Source of the DNA: Alphaproteobacteria bacterium
GTDB lineage: Bacteria > Pseudomonadota > Alphaproteobacteria > ATCC43930 > CGMCC-115725
Direction: 5' to 3'
Assembly: GCA_005888515.1 (NCBI GenBank)
Contig: VAZR01000042.1
Location: forward strand, 1-29,025
Length of the DNA: 29,025 bases
The notes beneath the pieces were generated by a model. The model was not told the origin of the DNA and did not search any database. It saw only the letters and a list, made by a program, of their open reading frames with translations. A program made the position numbers and the translations under genes. Positions 7,122 through 15,239 of the stretch are shown in pieces (position 1 is the stretch's first letter; each line of letters begins with the position of its first letter).

Positions 7122-7763
7122 GTGAGCGACATCTTCCGCGAAATCGACGAGGAGCTGCGTCGCGAAAACCTCCTCAAGCTCTGGTCGCGCTACGGCAAAT
7201 ACGTGATCCTCGCGGTCGCGCTCATCGTGGTGATCGTTGGCGCGATCGTGGCTTGGCGCGAGCACCAAGCCTCGGAACGACGCGCGCAGTCCGGGCGCTA
7301 TTCGGCAGCCCTGGCGCTGGTTCGGGAGGGCAAGAATACCGATGCCGCCAAGCTGTTCGCATCGCTTGCTCAGGAGGGTGGCGGTTACGGTCTGCTGGCA
7401 TCGTTCGAAGAGGCCGAGCTGTTGGCCAAAAGCGGTGACCGCAAAGCGGCCATCGCCGCCTACGACAATCTATCCAGCTCATCCGGCATCGACCGCGAAT
7501 TCCGCGATCTTGCGGTCCTGCTATCGGTCATGCACGGTCTGGCGGATGGCGACCCGAAGATCGCCATCGAGCGGCTCCAGCGCCTGACCGAAGCCGGAAA
7601 TCCATGGCGCGCCAGCGCGCTCGAATTGACTGCAGCGGCAAAGCTGAAGGGCGGCGACCGCAACGGCGCGCTCGAGATCTACAAAACACTCGCCGATGAT
7701 CTGACTGCGCCGCAGCGGCTGCGCGCGCGAGCCGCCGAAATGGCGGCGGCTCTTGCATCCTAA
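7122..7763 (+). CDS. YfgM-like TPR protein, inner-membrane anchored
   Basis: 213 residues from a GTG start at 7122. The N-terminal cytoplasmic part SDIFREIDEELRRENLLKLW-SRYGKY is typical of the alphaproteobacterial TPR_21 family. One membrane helix follows (VILAVALIVVIVGAIVAWREH, about residues 28-48), then periplasmic TPR-like helical repeats (AALALVREGKNTDAAKLF, LLAKSGDRKAAIAAYDNL, AAKLKGGDRNGALEIYKTL). YfgM in E. coli is an accessory of the SecYEG translocon linked to periplasmic chaperones. The order YfgM - BamB - Der is conserved across Proteobacteria, which supports the call. The GTG is preferred to longer open frame upstream because the family consensus begins with SDIFRE. Confidence 0.85.
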   Translation: MSDIFREIDEELRRENLLKLWSRYGKYVILAVALIVVIVGAIVAWREHQASERRAQSGRYSAALALVREGKNTDAAKLFASLAQEGGGYGLLASFEEAELLAKSGDRKAAIAAYDNLSSSSGIDREFRDLAVLLSVMHGLADGDPKIAIERLQRLTEAGNPWRASALELTAAAKLKGGDRNGALEIYKTLADDLTAPQRLRARAAEMAAALAS

Positions 7764-7790
7764 CAGCCGCATTCGTTCCGCCTTCATCCG

Positions 7791-9104
7791 ATGATGAACC
7801 GACGCGATTTCACTGCGCTGCTGCTGTCGCTGATGCCGGCCGGCTGCGACTGGTTTGGCGACAAGAAGCAGCCGCTGGCCGGCGAGCGCATCTCGGTGCT
7901 CGGCCTCGATACACGTTTCGATCCCGATCCGCAACTCGCCGGCACGCCAGTGACATTGCCGCCGCCGGCGACCAATGCGGATTGGCCAGAGCCCGGAGGC
8001 AACCCGGCGCATGCGATGGTCCATCCTGCGCTGCCGGATAAGGTCGAACGCGCCTGGGATACCAGCATCGGCGCGGGAGCCTCGCGGCGCAGCCGGGTGC
8101 TGTCGCAGCCGGTCGTCGCGCACGGCCGGGTGTTCGCGATGGATGGCGGGGTTCAGGTCAGCGCGCTCGATGCCGGCAACGGCAGCCGGATCTGGGAGGT
8201 CGATCTGAAACCCGAAGAAATGCGCGGCAATGCTTTCGGCGGCGGCCCGTGCTTCTGGAACGATCGCCTCTACGTCTCGACCGGATATGCCCAGGTGCTG
8301 GCGCTCGACCCGGCCGATGGTAAGGTGATCTGGCGGCAGAACGTCCCGGCTCCGGTGCATAGCGCGCCGACCGTCGCTGACGGACGCGTCTTTGCCGTGA
8401 CAATCGAGAACGAGCTGAACGCGCTGTCCACTGATGACGGGCGAAAGCTGTGGTCGCATACCGGCATCCCCGAGCCGGCGGGATTGCTCGGCGGCGCCAG
8501 TCCGGCGGTCGAAGGTGAGGTCGTGATCGCCGCCTATACCTCGGGCGAGCTGTTTGCGCTACGCGTCGAGAACGGCCGTGCTGCTTGGTCGGATAGTCTC
8601 GCTTCGACGCGCAGCGTCAATGCGGTGTCGGGTCTCGCCGATATCCGCGGACGTCCGGTCATCGACCGCGGCCGCGTTTTCGCCGTCAGCCATAGCGGCC
8701 GCATGGCCTCGATCGATCTGCGCAGCGGCGACCGCGTATGGGAGCAGGAGATCGCCAGCAGTCACAGCCCGTGGGCCGTGGGCGACTATGTTTTCGTGCT
8801 CGCCAACGACAACGCCCTGGTGTGCCTGACCCGCAAGGAAGGCAAGGTGCGCTGGGTGCATCAGCTGCCGCGGTACGAGGACGAAAAGGCCAAGTCCGAC
8901 CCGATCCGTTGGGCCGGCCCGGTGCTCGGCGGCAACCGGTTGATCGTTCTCTCTTCCCGTGGGGAGGCGGTATCGATCTCCTCGGAAACCGGGCAGCCGT
9001 TCGGCAGTCAATCGATGTCATCCGGCGGTTTTCTCGGGCCGGTCATCGCCGGCAACACTCTTTACTTGCTGACCGACGACGCAAATCTCTCCGCGTATCG
9101 CTGA
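7791..9104 (+). CDS. bamB: BamB-like outer membrane assembly lipoprotein (beta-propeller)
   Basis: 437 residues. Seven- or eight-bladed PQQ-like propeller: repeats such as VSALDAGNGSRIWEVDL, VLALDPADGKVIWRQNV, LNALSTDDGRKLWSHTG, MASIDLRSGDRVWEQEI and LVCLTRKEGKVRWVHQL each give an A-x-D-x-x-x-G-x-x-x-W motif. BamB is the scaffold subunit of the BAM complex that inserts beta-barrel proteins. A short signal ends in a possible lipobox before Cys19 (L-M-P-A-G-C). The signal is unusual: NRRDFTALLL fits the twin-arginine pattern RR-x-F-x-x-L, and Pro occupies the -3 site. Start is 7791 or 7794 (ATGATG). It lies 27 bp after the TPR gene and 25 bp before Der, in the usual order. Confidence 0.85.
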   Translation: MMNRRDFTALLLSLMPAGCDWFGDKKQPLAGERISVLGLDTRFDPDPQLAGTPVTLPPPATNADWPEPGGNPAHAMVHPALPDKVERAWDTSIGAGASRRSRVLSQPVVAHGRVFAMDGGVQVSALDAGNGSRIWEVDLKPEEMRGNAFGGGPCFWNDRLYVSTGYAQVLALDPADGKVIWRQNVPAPVHSAPTVADGRVFAVTIENELNALSTDDGRKLWSHTGIPEPAGLLGGASPAVEGEVVIAAYTSGELFALRVENGRAAWSDSLASTRSVNAVSGLADIRGRPVIDRGRVFAVSHSGRMASIDLRSGDRVWEQEIASSHSPWAVGDYVFVLANDNALVCLTRKEGKVRWVHQLPRYEDEKAKSDPIRWAGPVLGGNRLIVLSSRGEAVSISSETGQPFGSQSMSSGGFLGPVIAGNTLYLLTDDANLSAYR

Positions 9105-9129
9105 TCTTCAGTGCGGAGTGGTCCCTGCG

Positions 9130-10473
9130 ATGAGTTTCACGGTCGCGATCATCGGGCGGCCGAATGTCGGCAAATCGACGCTGTTCAACCGGTTGGCGGG
9201 ACGGCCGTTGGCGCTGGTCGACGACATGCCCGGGGTCACGCGCGACCGCCGCGAGGGTGAAGGCCATATCGCCGATCTCACCTTCCGCCTGATCGATACC
9301 GCCGGGCTCGAGGAGGCGGCGCCGGAGATGCTCGGCGGCCGAATGCGGGTACAGACCGAAAGTGCGCTCGACCAGGCTGATGTCGCCCTTTTGGTCATCG
9401 ATGCGCGTGCCGGTCTGACGCCGCTCGATCGTCATTTTGCCCGTTGGCTGCGGCGCATCGGCAAGCCGGTTGTGCTGGTCGCGAACAAGGCGGAAAGCCG
9501 ACAGGCACTTGCGGAGCTCGACGAGGCCTATGCGCTCGGGCTCGGCGAACCGGTGGCGATTTCGGCGCAGCACGGCGAGGGAATGGGCGGGCTCTATGAA
9601 CGTCTGCAGCCCTATGCGGTTGCTGCGGACGAGGACCCCGCCCCGCCGGAGCTAAGCGAAGACAAGCCGCTGCAGCTCGCGATCGTCGGTCGCCCGAATG
9701 TCGGCAAATCGACATTGGTCAACCGCCTGACCGGTGAGGAGCGGATGCTGACCGGTCCGGAGCCGGGCATCACCCGCGACGCGATCGCGATCGATTGGGC
9801 TTGGCACGGACGCCAGCTCCGGTTGGTCGATACCGCCGGGCTCCGGCGCCGCTCGCGTATCGAGGACCGGCTCGAGCGCCTGTCGACCGCAGATACGCGG
9901 CGGGCCGTCGGTTTTGCCGCCACCGTGATCCTGGTGCTCGATGCCATGCAGCCTTTGGAACGCCAGGACCTGACAATCGCCAATTTGGTAGCCGATGAGG
10001 GGCGGGCGTTGGTGCTCGCGCTGAACAAATGGGACGCGGTCGGCAATCGTGAGGGAACCCTGAAGCAAGTACGGGAGCGCCTTGAAACGACGCTGCCGCA
10101 GCTGCAGGGAGTCGCGCTTGTTCCGGTTTCCGGTCTGAAGGGCTCCGGCCTCGACAAGCTGATGGAGGCGGTGTTCAAGGCCGATGCCGTGTGGAACCGG
10201 CGGGTGCCGACTCCGGCCCTCAACCGCTGGCTGGCGATGATCCAAGAACACCATCCGCCACCGCTGGTCGGAGCGCGCCGGTTACGGCTGCGCTATATGA
10301 CGCAGGTCAATACCCGACCGCCGAGCTTTGCGTTGTTCGCGTCGAAACCGGGCGAGCTCCCGGAATCCTACCGCCGTTATCTGGTGAATGCGCTGCGCCA
10401 GCAATTCGAGCTGCCGGGGACTCCGATCCGCCTGATGCTGCGCAAGGGCGAGAATCCGTACGCGACCGGTTGA
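9130..10473 (+). CDS. der: Ribosome-assembly GTPase Der (EngA)
   Basis: 447 residues, full length. Two tandem GTPase domains and a C-terminal KH-like domain; Der is needed for maturation of the 50S subunit. Domain 1: P-loop GRPNVGKST (9-17), switch region PGVTRDR (34-40), DTAGL (56-60), NKAE (119-122). Domain 2: GRPNVGKST (187-195), PGITRD (212-217), DTAGLRRRS (234-242), NKWD (299-302). The KH-like domain is roughly 350-447 with NTRPPSFALF and the C-terminal GTPIRLMLRKGENPY. The ATG at 9130 is preferred to a GTG at 9118 because family members start one or two residues before the first beta strand. A GGAG lies upstream. It is convergent with the kinase gene, with 2 bp between the stop codons. 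Confidence 0.95.
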   Translation: MSFTVAIIGRPNVGKSTLFNRLAGRPLALVDDMPGVTRDRREGEGHIADLTFRLIDTAGLEEAAPEMLGGRMRVQTESALDQADVALLVIDARAGLTPLDRHFARWLRRIGKPVVLVANKAESRQALAELDEAYALGLGEPVAISAQHGEGMGGLYERLQPYAVAADEDPAPPELSEDKPLQLAIVGRPNVGKSTLVNRLTGEERMLTGPEPGITRDAIAIDWAWHGRQLRLVDTAGLRRRSRIEDRLERLSTADTRRAVGFAATVILVLDAMQPLERQDLTIANLVADEGRALVLALNKWDAVGNREGTLKQVRERLETTLPQLQGVALVPVSGLKGSGLDKLMEAVFKADAVWNRRVPTPALNRWLAMIQEHHPPPLVGARRLRLRYMTQVNTRPPSFALFASKPGELPESYRRYLVNALRQQFELPGTPIRLMLRKGENPYATG

Positions 10474-10475
10474 CG

Positions 10476-11657
10476 TCATACCGCCAGCGCACGCGTGTTG
10501 CGGCAAAGGCGCTCCTCCGGCAGGTGCACGCTCGCGATAGTGCCCTTGCCGGGCTCGCTGTCGATCTCGACTGTGCCGCCATGCAATTCGACCAGCCGCT
10601 TCGTCAACGGCAAACCGAGGCCTACCCCGTCATGTTTCCGGGTGAGGCTGTTGCTGATTTGGCCGAACGGCGCCAGCGCTATCGGTATCTGGTCGGCCGA
10701 CATGCCGATGCCGGTATCTTCGACGCGGAACGTAACGCCCCGGTGAACACGCTGCTCGACCGTGAGTCGCACCTGGCCGCCGGGCGCGGTGAACTTGACC
10801 GCGTTGGACAGCAGATTGACGAGGATCTGGGTCAACTTGGCGGGATCGCCGATCATCGGCGGCAGGTGCTCGTCGATCTCGCTGACGAACTCGATTTGCG
10901 CCCGGTCCGCCATGTCCTGCACGATCTTCGAGCCGAGTTCGACAACGTCGCCGATTTCGACCTGTTCTTCCGCCAATAGCAGCCGGTCGGCGTCGGCCTT
11001 GGCGACATCGAGAATGTCGGTGATGATCGCCAGCAGGTGACGGCCGCTGTCGCCGATAATGTTGGCGTACTCGACGTATTTTTCTTCGAGCGGTCCGAAC
11101 ATCCGGTCGCTCATCATGCCCGAAAAACCGATGATCGCGTTGAGCGGCGTCCGCAGCTCATGGCTCATATTGGCGAGAAACTCGGATTTTGCGCGATTGG
11201 CGGCTTCGGCGGCTTCCTTTGCCGCGATCAGCCTCTCCTGGTTGCGCCGGACCTCTTCGAGCGCGCGGCTCGCGCGCAGGATGTAGCGGACCCGGTGGTT
11301 GAGAACGAGCCAATTCAGCGGCTTTGGGATGAAATCCGTCGCGCCGGCGTCGTAAGCGTGGGCAATCGACGGGACATCATCAAGGCTGGTTGCGACAACG
11401 ATCGGCACATAAGCGGATTCGGGGCGGGCGCGGAGGGCCCGGCACAGCTCGTAGCCATCCATGCGCGGCATCACGAGATCGACGAGCAACAGATCGGGGC
11501 GATGCTCCTCGTAGAGCCGGCAACCTTCCACGCCGTCTCGAGCCTCGATGACCGTAAAGCCATCGCGCTCCAGCGTTGCCCGCATCAGCGAGCACACGAC
11601 GGGGTCGTCGTCGACGACGAGGATCGACGCGCTGGGGCTCAGCTTCGTCTCATCCAT
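10476..11657 (-). CDS. Receiver domain-histidine kinase (REC-HisKA-HATPase)
   Basis: 393 residues, cytoplasmic, no membrane segment. An N-terminal receiver domain (about 11-125; acidic pocket VVDDD, phosphoacceptor Asp60 in LLLVDLVMP, Lys112 in FIPKP) is followed by a coiled linker (EEVRRNQERLIAAKEAAEAAN). Then comes the HisKA dimer with His166 in ANMSHELRTPLNAIIG and the HATPase with the N-box LVNLLSNAVKFT, DTGIGM and GVGLGLPLTKRL. The input is thus a phosphate from another protein, not a small ligand. ATG at 11657 has GGAG six bases upstream; an in-frame TTG at 11669 is not needed. The neighbouring MHYT hybrid kinase on the same strand, 124 bp upstream, is the natural candidate donor, through its now broken Hpt end. 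Confidence 0.9.
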   Translation of the reverse strand: MDETKLSPSASILVVDDDPVVCSLMRATLERDGFTVIEARDGVEGCRLYEEHRPDLLLVDLVMPRMDGYELCRALRARPESAYVPIVVATSLDDVPSIAHAYDAGATDFIPKPLNWLVLNHRVRYILRASRALEEVRRNQERLIAAKEAAEAANRAKSEFLANMSHELRTPLNAIIGFSGMMSDRMFGPLEEKYVEYANIIGDSGRHLLAIITDILDVAKADADRLLLAEEQVEIGDVVELGSKIVQDMADRAQIEFVSEIDEHLPPMIGDPAKLTQILVNLLSNAVKFTAPGGQVRLTVEQRVHRGVTFRVEDTGIGMSADQIPIALAPFGQISNSLTRKHDGVGLGLPLTKRLVELHGGTVEIDSEPGKGTIASVHLPEERLCRNTRALAV

Positions 11658-11781
11658 CAGCAGCTCCAAAGACCTCGCATGCGTCGATCGGACGGTCGCG
11701 GCGCCAATGGACCGGTAAGGCGCGGCCGCGAAGTCTTAAGCGAGTTGATGAATTTAGCGCTAAGAGGCCATGTCACGGCAG

Positions 11782-11937
11782 CTAGGCAGCCCTTTCTTCG
11801 GCTTTCAGCAGCCCATTCAGCTCGCCGGCCGCCGCCGCCACTTCCGCCTCGAGCTCGGCGAGAAGCGTTTCGGCGGGCAGGATTCCGTTATCTTTGGCCA
11901 GCGCTTCGATCTCTTCACAACATTGTGAAACACGACA
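11782..11937 (-). pseudogene. Detached C-terminal end of the Hpt domain of the MHYT kinase
   Basis: About 50 codons in a different frame from the kinase, ending at a stop at 11782. They read R-V-S-Q-C-C-E-E-I-E-A-L-A-K-D-N-G and then TLLAELEAEVAAAAGELNGLL, which is the normal last helix pair of an Hpt domain. What is missing between this piece and the kinase frame is the helix with the phosphorylated histidine (usually A-H-x-L-K-S-x-S) and its surroundings, by eye about 30-35 residues. The loss is not a multiple of three, hence the frame change. There is no start codon with a ribosome binding site for separate expression. Confidence 0.75.
11914..11929. repeat. Inverted repeat at the Hpt break point
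   Basis: TTCACAA (11914-11920) and TTGTGAA (11923-11929) form a perfect 7-bp inverted repeat with a 2-base centre. It lies at or within about 10 bases of the place where the Hpt reading frame breaks. It may be chance, a trace of the deletion event, or an operator-like site that matters little here. Confidence 0.5.
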
Positions 11938-14581
11938 ACAGCAGCGGAGCGGAAGTTGCCGCGAACTGCGATACGACTTGTCCGAGCAACGAGGCTCCGT
12001 CATCGCCGGCAATCCGCCGGATCCTCTCGACCGCCTTCATGTCGAGTCGCATTGCGGGCGCGGTGGAAGCCGGCTGTTCCTGTTGACTCGGGCGGTTACC
12101 GGAAGGGACCGCGATCGCCGCGCTCGGGGTGAGCCACCGCCCGAGCAGGTCTGCGATCTGCAGCTCGTCATAAGGTTTGACGAGGAAATCGTCCATTCCG
12201 GCTTCGAGACAGCGCTCTCGGACTTCGGCTAGGGCATGGGCGGTCAATGCCACGATCGGGGTGCGCGGCCGGGAATATTCCTCATCACGCAATCCCCGCA
12301 TGACCCGTTCAATGTCGCGTATGCGCCGCGTCGCGTCGAAGCCGTCCATGATCGGCATCTCGCAATCCATCAGGATCAAGTCGAAATTTTCCTGAGCGAA
12401 AAGCTGGACAGCGGAGCGGCCGTTCGCGGCGGTAACGACCGAACACCCCATTTGCTTCAGTATGCCGCTGGCGACGTCCTGGTTCACCGCGTTGTCTTCG
12501 ACTACCAGAACGCGAGCGTCGAAAGCAATCGCCGACCGGCCCGGGCTCTTGCGCACGTAAAACGAAGCAATCCCATTTTCGCGCGAGCCGGAGGCGATCG
12601 ACGCCAGGCAATCGAACAGCACCGAGGGCCGCGCCGGCTTTGCCAATAACGCGAAGGCGCCGAGGTTTTCCAGACTCGTGTCGGCAACCGATCCGTCGAG
12701 ACCCATCAGCAGAATAACCTCGGGGCGGTCCCCTTGCTGCTCGATCCTGACTTTGCGCGCGAGCTTAACGCCGCCGCACGCCAAACCCTTGATGTCGATA
12801 ATCAAGACATCGAACGGCCGCGCCGATGCCGACGCCTCTGCCAAGGCCGCCTCGGCCTCGGCCGGCGTCGCGCATAACAGGGCGTCGATGCGCCAACTCG
12901 CAAAATACCGCGACATGACTTCGGCGCTGACCGCGTTCGCATCGACCGCCAGGACGCGCAGCGGCCGCTCGATGGCGCGCCGGCGACTCGCGGATGCAAG
13001 CCCATCCGCCGACCGAACGAGACGGGTCGTGAACCAGAACCGTGAGCCGCGTCCGACCTCGCTCTCGACGTCGATATCGCCGCCCATCAGCGTGACGAGT
13101 TCCTTGACGATCGACAGCCCCAATCCGGTGCCGCCGCGCGACCGGGTCATTGAGGCGTCGACCTGATGGAAAGATTCAAAGATCCGCGCCCGCTGCTCGG
13201 GATCGATCCCGATCCCGGTATCCTTGACCGAGCAACACAGGGTTACATGCTTTTCCGTGGTGTCCGCGAGCGAGACTTCGACGAGGATCTCGCCGCGCTC
13301 GGTGAATTTGATCGCGTTACCGACCAGGTTGATCAGCACCTGTCGCAGCCGGGACGGGTCGCCGGTCAGGTGATGCGGCACGTCTTCGGCCACGAAATAG
13401 ATGAATTCGATGCCCTTGCTGGTGCAGCGCTCACTGAATAGGTCGGTGATTTCGGCAATCAGCTCGCGCGGATCGAAATCCACCTCCGCCAACTCGAAAT
13501 GCCCGGCTTCGATTTTCGACAGATCGAGAATGTCGTTGATGATGCCGAGCAGCGCCTGACCCGACCCGACGAGGTTGTGCACGAGCTGCGTCTGCCGGTC
13601 GTTGAGCGGTGTCGTCGCGAGCAGATTGGCTGTGCCGACGACGCCGTTCATCGGCGTGCGTATTTCGTGGCTCATCGTCGCCAGGAATTGCGATTTGGCG
13701 CGATTGGCGGCTTCGGCCTGCTGGCGAGCCTTGATCAATTCCTGTTCGGTGCGCTTGCGCTCGGCCACCTCGGCGGCAAGGCTCTGCGCCAGCTCGACCT
13801 GTCGCCCGGCAAAGGTCGCGACGAGCGCGATCGCCATGATCAGCACGATGAAGATCGTGATTAACGCCGCCAAGAACATCGGTGACGTTGCCATGTTGGC
13901 GAGCGGCGCATCGGGTACCGGGAAGAAGATCGCCGCCTGCATTGCCGTGTAATGCATGCCGGCGACAGCGAAGCCCATAAATGGCGCGGCAAGCGCGGTC
14001 GCGGCGACGCGCGAGGAAACCGAGCCATGGAAGCGGAAGCGAATGCCGAGCGAGATGAAGGCCAGGCCTACCGCGACCACGATCGACACGACCACGAGCC
14101 CCGGGTCGTAACGCAGCAATGCCTCGGGTTCCATTGCCGCCATGCCGGAATAATGCATCAAACCGATAGCGGCCCCCATCAGCACGCCGCCGACCGCCAA
14201 GCGCTTGAAGCCGGGATCGGTGCGCTGACTGATCGCGTGCAGCGCCACACCGCTTGCCAGGATACCGGGGATCATTGACAGCACGGTGCCAACCGGCGCG
14301 TAGGTCACACCGCAAGGCAGCGAGAAGGCAAGCATGCCGATGAAATGCATGCTCCAGATACCGCCACCCATCGCAATCGCGCCGGCACTCGCCCAGGCCC
14401 ATTGGGCGACGCGCGAATTGGCCGCCACAATCCGCCCGGAGATGGACAGGGCGACGAAGGCTGCCAGCGTGGCAACAATGACCGAGAGCACGACCAAGCC
14501 GGCGTTGTAGGCGCCACCGAACGCCGCCGTCGGGTCGATCTGGTCGAAAACCGGAAAAAACCGCCAATCGAGGTACAGCAT
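11915..14581 (-). CDS. MHYT-sensor hybrid histidine kinase, Hpt domain truncated by frameshift
   Basis: 888 residues as read. The N-terminal MHYT sensor is a seven-helix membrane unit with the three signature motifs (MHFIGM at 78, MHYSGM at 142, MHYTAM at 209), proposed to hold a metal and sense O2, CO or NO. After a helical linker comes HisKA with His305 (ATMSHEIRTPMNG). HATPase follows (NLVGNAIKFT, DTGIGI, GGTGLGLSIVKEL), then receiver 1 (about 540-665, Asp596, degenerate) and receiver 2 (about 690-815, Asp739 in LILMDCEMPIMDGFDA, KPY). An Hpt domain begins near residue 843 (LDMKAVERIRRIAGDDG) but runs into a stop after about 40 residues. Its missing end is found in another frame at 11782-11937. 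The start at 14581 is chosen because it precedes the first helix directly; its ribosome binding site is weak. Confidence 0.9.
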   Translation of the reverse strand: MLYLDWRFFPVFDQIDPTAAFGGAYNAGLVVLSVIVATLAAFVALSISGRIVAANSRVAQWAWASAGAIAMGGGIWSMHFIGMLAFSLPCGVTYAPVGTVLSMIPGILASGVALHAISQRTDPGFKRLAVGGVLMGAAIGLMHYSGMAAMEPEALLRYDPGLVVVSIVVAVGLAFISLGIRFRFHGSVSSRVAATALAAPFMGFAVAGMHYTAMQAAIFFPVPDAPLANMATSPMFLAALITIFIVLIMAIALVATFAGRQVELAQSLAAEVAERKRTEQELIKARQQAEAANRAKSQFLATMSHEIRTPMNGVVGTANLLATTPLNDRQTQLVHNLVGSGQALLGIINDILDLSKIEAGHFELAEVDFDPRELIAEITDLFSERCTSKGIEFIYFVAEDVPHHLTGDPSRLRQVLINLVGNAIKFTERGEILVEVSLADTTEKHVTLCCSVKDTGIGIDPEQRARIFESFHQVDASMTRSRGGTGLGLSIVKELVTLMGGDIDVESEVGRGSRFWFTTRLVRSADGLASASRRRAIERPLRVLAVDANAVSAEVMSRYFASWRIDALLCATPAEAEAALAEASASARPFDVLIIDIKGLACGGVKLARKVRIEQQGDRPEVILLMGLDGSVADTSLENLGAFALLAKPARPSVLFDCLASIASGSRENGIASFYVRKSPGRSAIAFDARVLVVEDNAVNQDVASGILKQMGCSVVTAANGRSAVQLFAQENFDLILMDCEMPIMDGFDATRRIRDIERVMRGLRDEEYSRPRTPIVALTAHALAEVRERCLEAGMDDFLVKPYDELQIADLLGRWLTPSAAIAVPSGNRPSQQEQPASTAPAMRLDMKAVERIRRIAGDDGASLLGQVVSQFAATSAPLLLSCFTML

Positions 14582-14864
14582 ATGCGGCTCGCGATGTCGG
14601 ACGTCCGCCGCAATCCTCGCAACTAATTGGTAAATACTTACTAAACGAAAGCTATTTACCGGCGGAGAGCGGGCGGGACAACGGGCCCCGACCAGACCCG
14701 TGGGACGGGTGAACTCTGGCCATTGCCGGAGGTAACCCGTTGTGCTCCCACAGCGAGCACCCCCAGCTCTCACTAGAGATCGGCGGCTATCGAGATACAC
14801 CTCTTTTTAAGTGTTTCCGGTTATTAACCCTGAGACAAACCCAGCCAGGTATTGAGAACGGCCT
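14582..14864. promoter_or_regulatory. Divergent intergenic region of the kinase and CtrA-like receiver
   Basis: 283 bp without a gene between two divergently transcribed signalling genes, so it must hold both promoters. It is more AT-rich than its surroundings around 14625-14660 and 14803-14835. I see a short palindrome GGTTA-T-TAACC at 14819-14829. Two TTAA words (14807, 14824) stand 13 bases apart, not the 7 expected for a CtrA box. No promoter can be named with confidence. Confidence 0.45.
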
Positions 14865-15227
14865 ATGCGTGTCCTGCTTGTGGAAGACGATGCGGTTACC
14901 GCAACAGTGATGCAGGGTTTTTTGCGAGAGGCCGGCTTTACCTGCGACTTGGCGGATTTGGGGGAAATCGGTCTGACTCTGGTCGAGTCTTATCGCGATT
15001 ACGACGTCATTGTCCTTGATCTGGTGCTCCCTGATGTCATGGGTTACGACGTCATCCGTTCGTTGCGCGCCGCCGGTGTCGAAACCCCGATCCTGATCGT
15101 GTCGGGTCTGGCAGAAGCGTCGGAAATGGGGCTGGGGCTCGGCGCGAATGATTTTTTGCCGAAGCCGTTTCAGGAAGGCGAGCTAATCTCGCGCATCAGG
15201 AGCGTTGCCCAGCAGAACCCGCATTGA
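14865..15227 (+). CDS. Stand-alone CtrA-like receiver domain protein
   Basis: 120 residues: a single receiver domain and nothing else. Acidic pocket EDD (7-9), phosphoacceptor Asp52 in VIVLDLVLPD, Ser/Thr switch in ILIVSGLAEA, and the conserved Lys in FLPKPF. The wording MRVLLVEDD...DLADLGEIGL...YDVIVLDLVLPDVMGYDVIRSLR...TPILIVSG is close to the receiver half of the cell-cycle regulator CtrA. The DNA-binding half is absent, and the sequence after the stop does not continue it. It could act as a phosphate shuttle or sink (like DivK or CpdR) for the two neighbouring kinases (inference from position). ATG at 14865 has only a weak upstream site. Confidence 0.85.
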   Translation: MRVLLVEDDAVTATVMQGFLREAGFTCDLADLGEIGLTLVESYRDYDVIVLDLVLPDVMGYDVIRSLRAAGVETPILIVSGLAEASEMGLGLGANDFLPKPFQEGELISRIRSVAQQNPH

Positions 15228-15239
15228 TCACGTGACCCG

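Noticed and set aside
9484..9495. NKAE instead of NKxD in the first GTPase domain of Der
   Set aside because: This variant is, to my knowledge, common in alphaproteobacterial Der proteins, and the second domain has normal NKWD. Not a defect.
11733..11766. Palindrome TTAGCGCTAA with nearby TCTTAAGCG between the two kinase genes
   Set aside because: Short, imperfect as a stem and without a T-run; could be chance. No support as terminator or operator.
13431..14567. Minus-strand 378-codon frame inside the MHYT kinase
   Set aside because: Shifted frame of a well-supported kinase; Arg/His/Gly-rich nonsense composition.
14803..14835. Possible CtrA binding site (TTAA ... TTAAC) upstream of the receiver gene
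   Set aside because: Spacing is 13 bases instead of the 7 in the CtrA box, and no other site is near.
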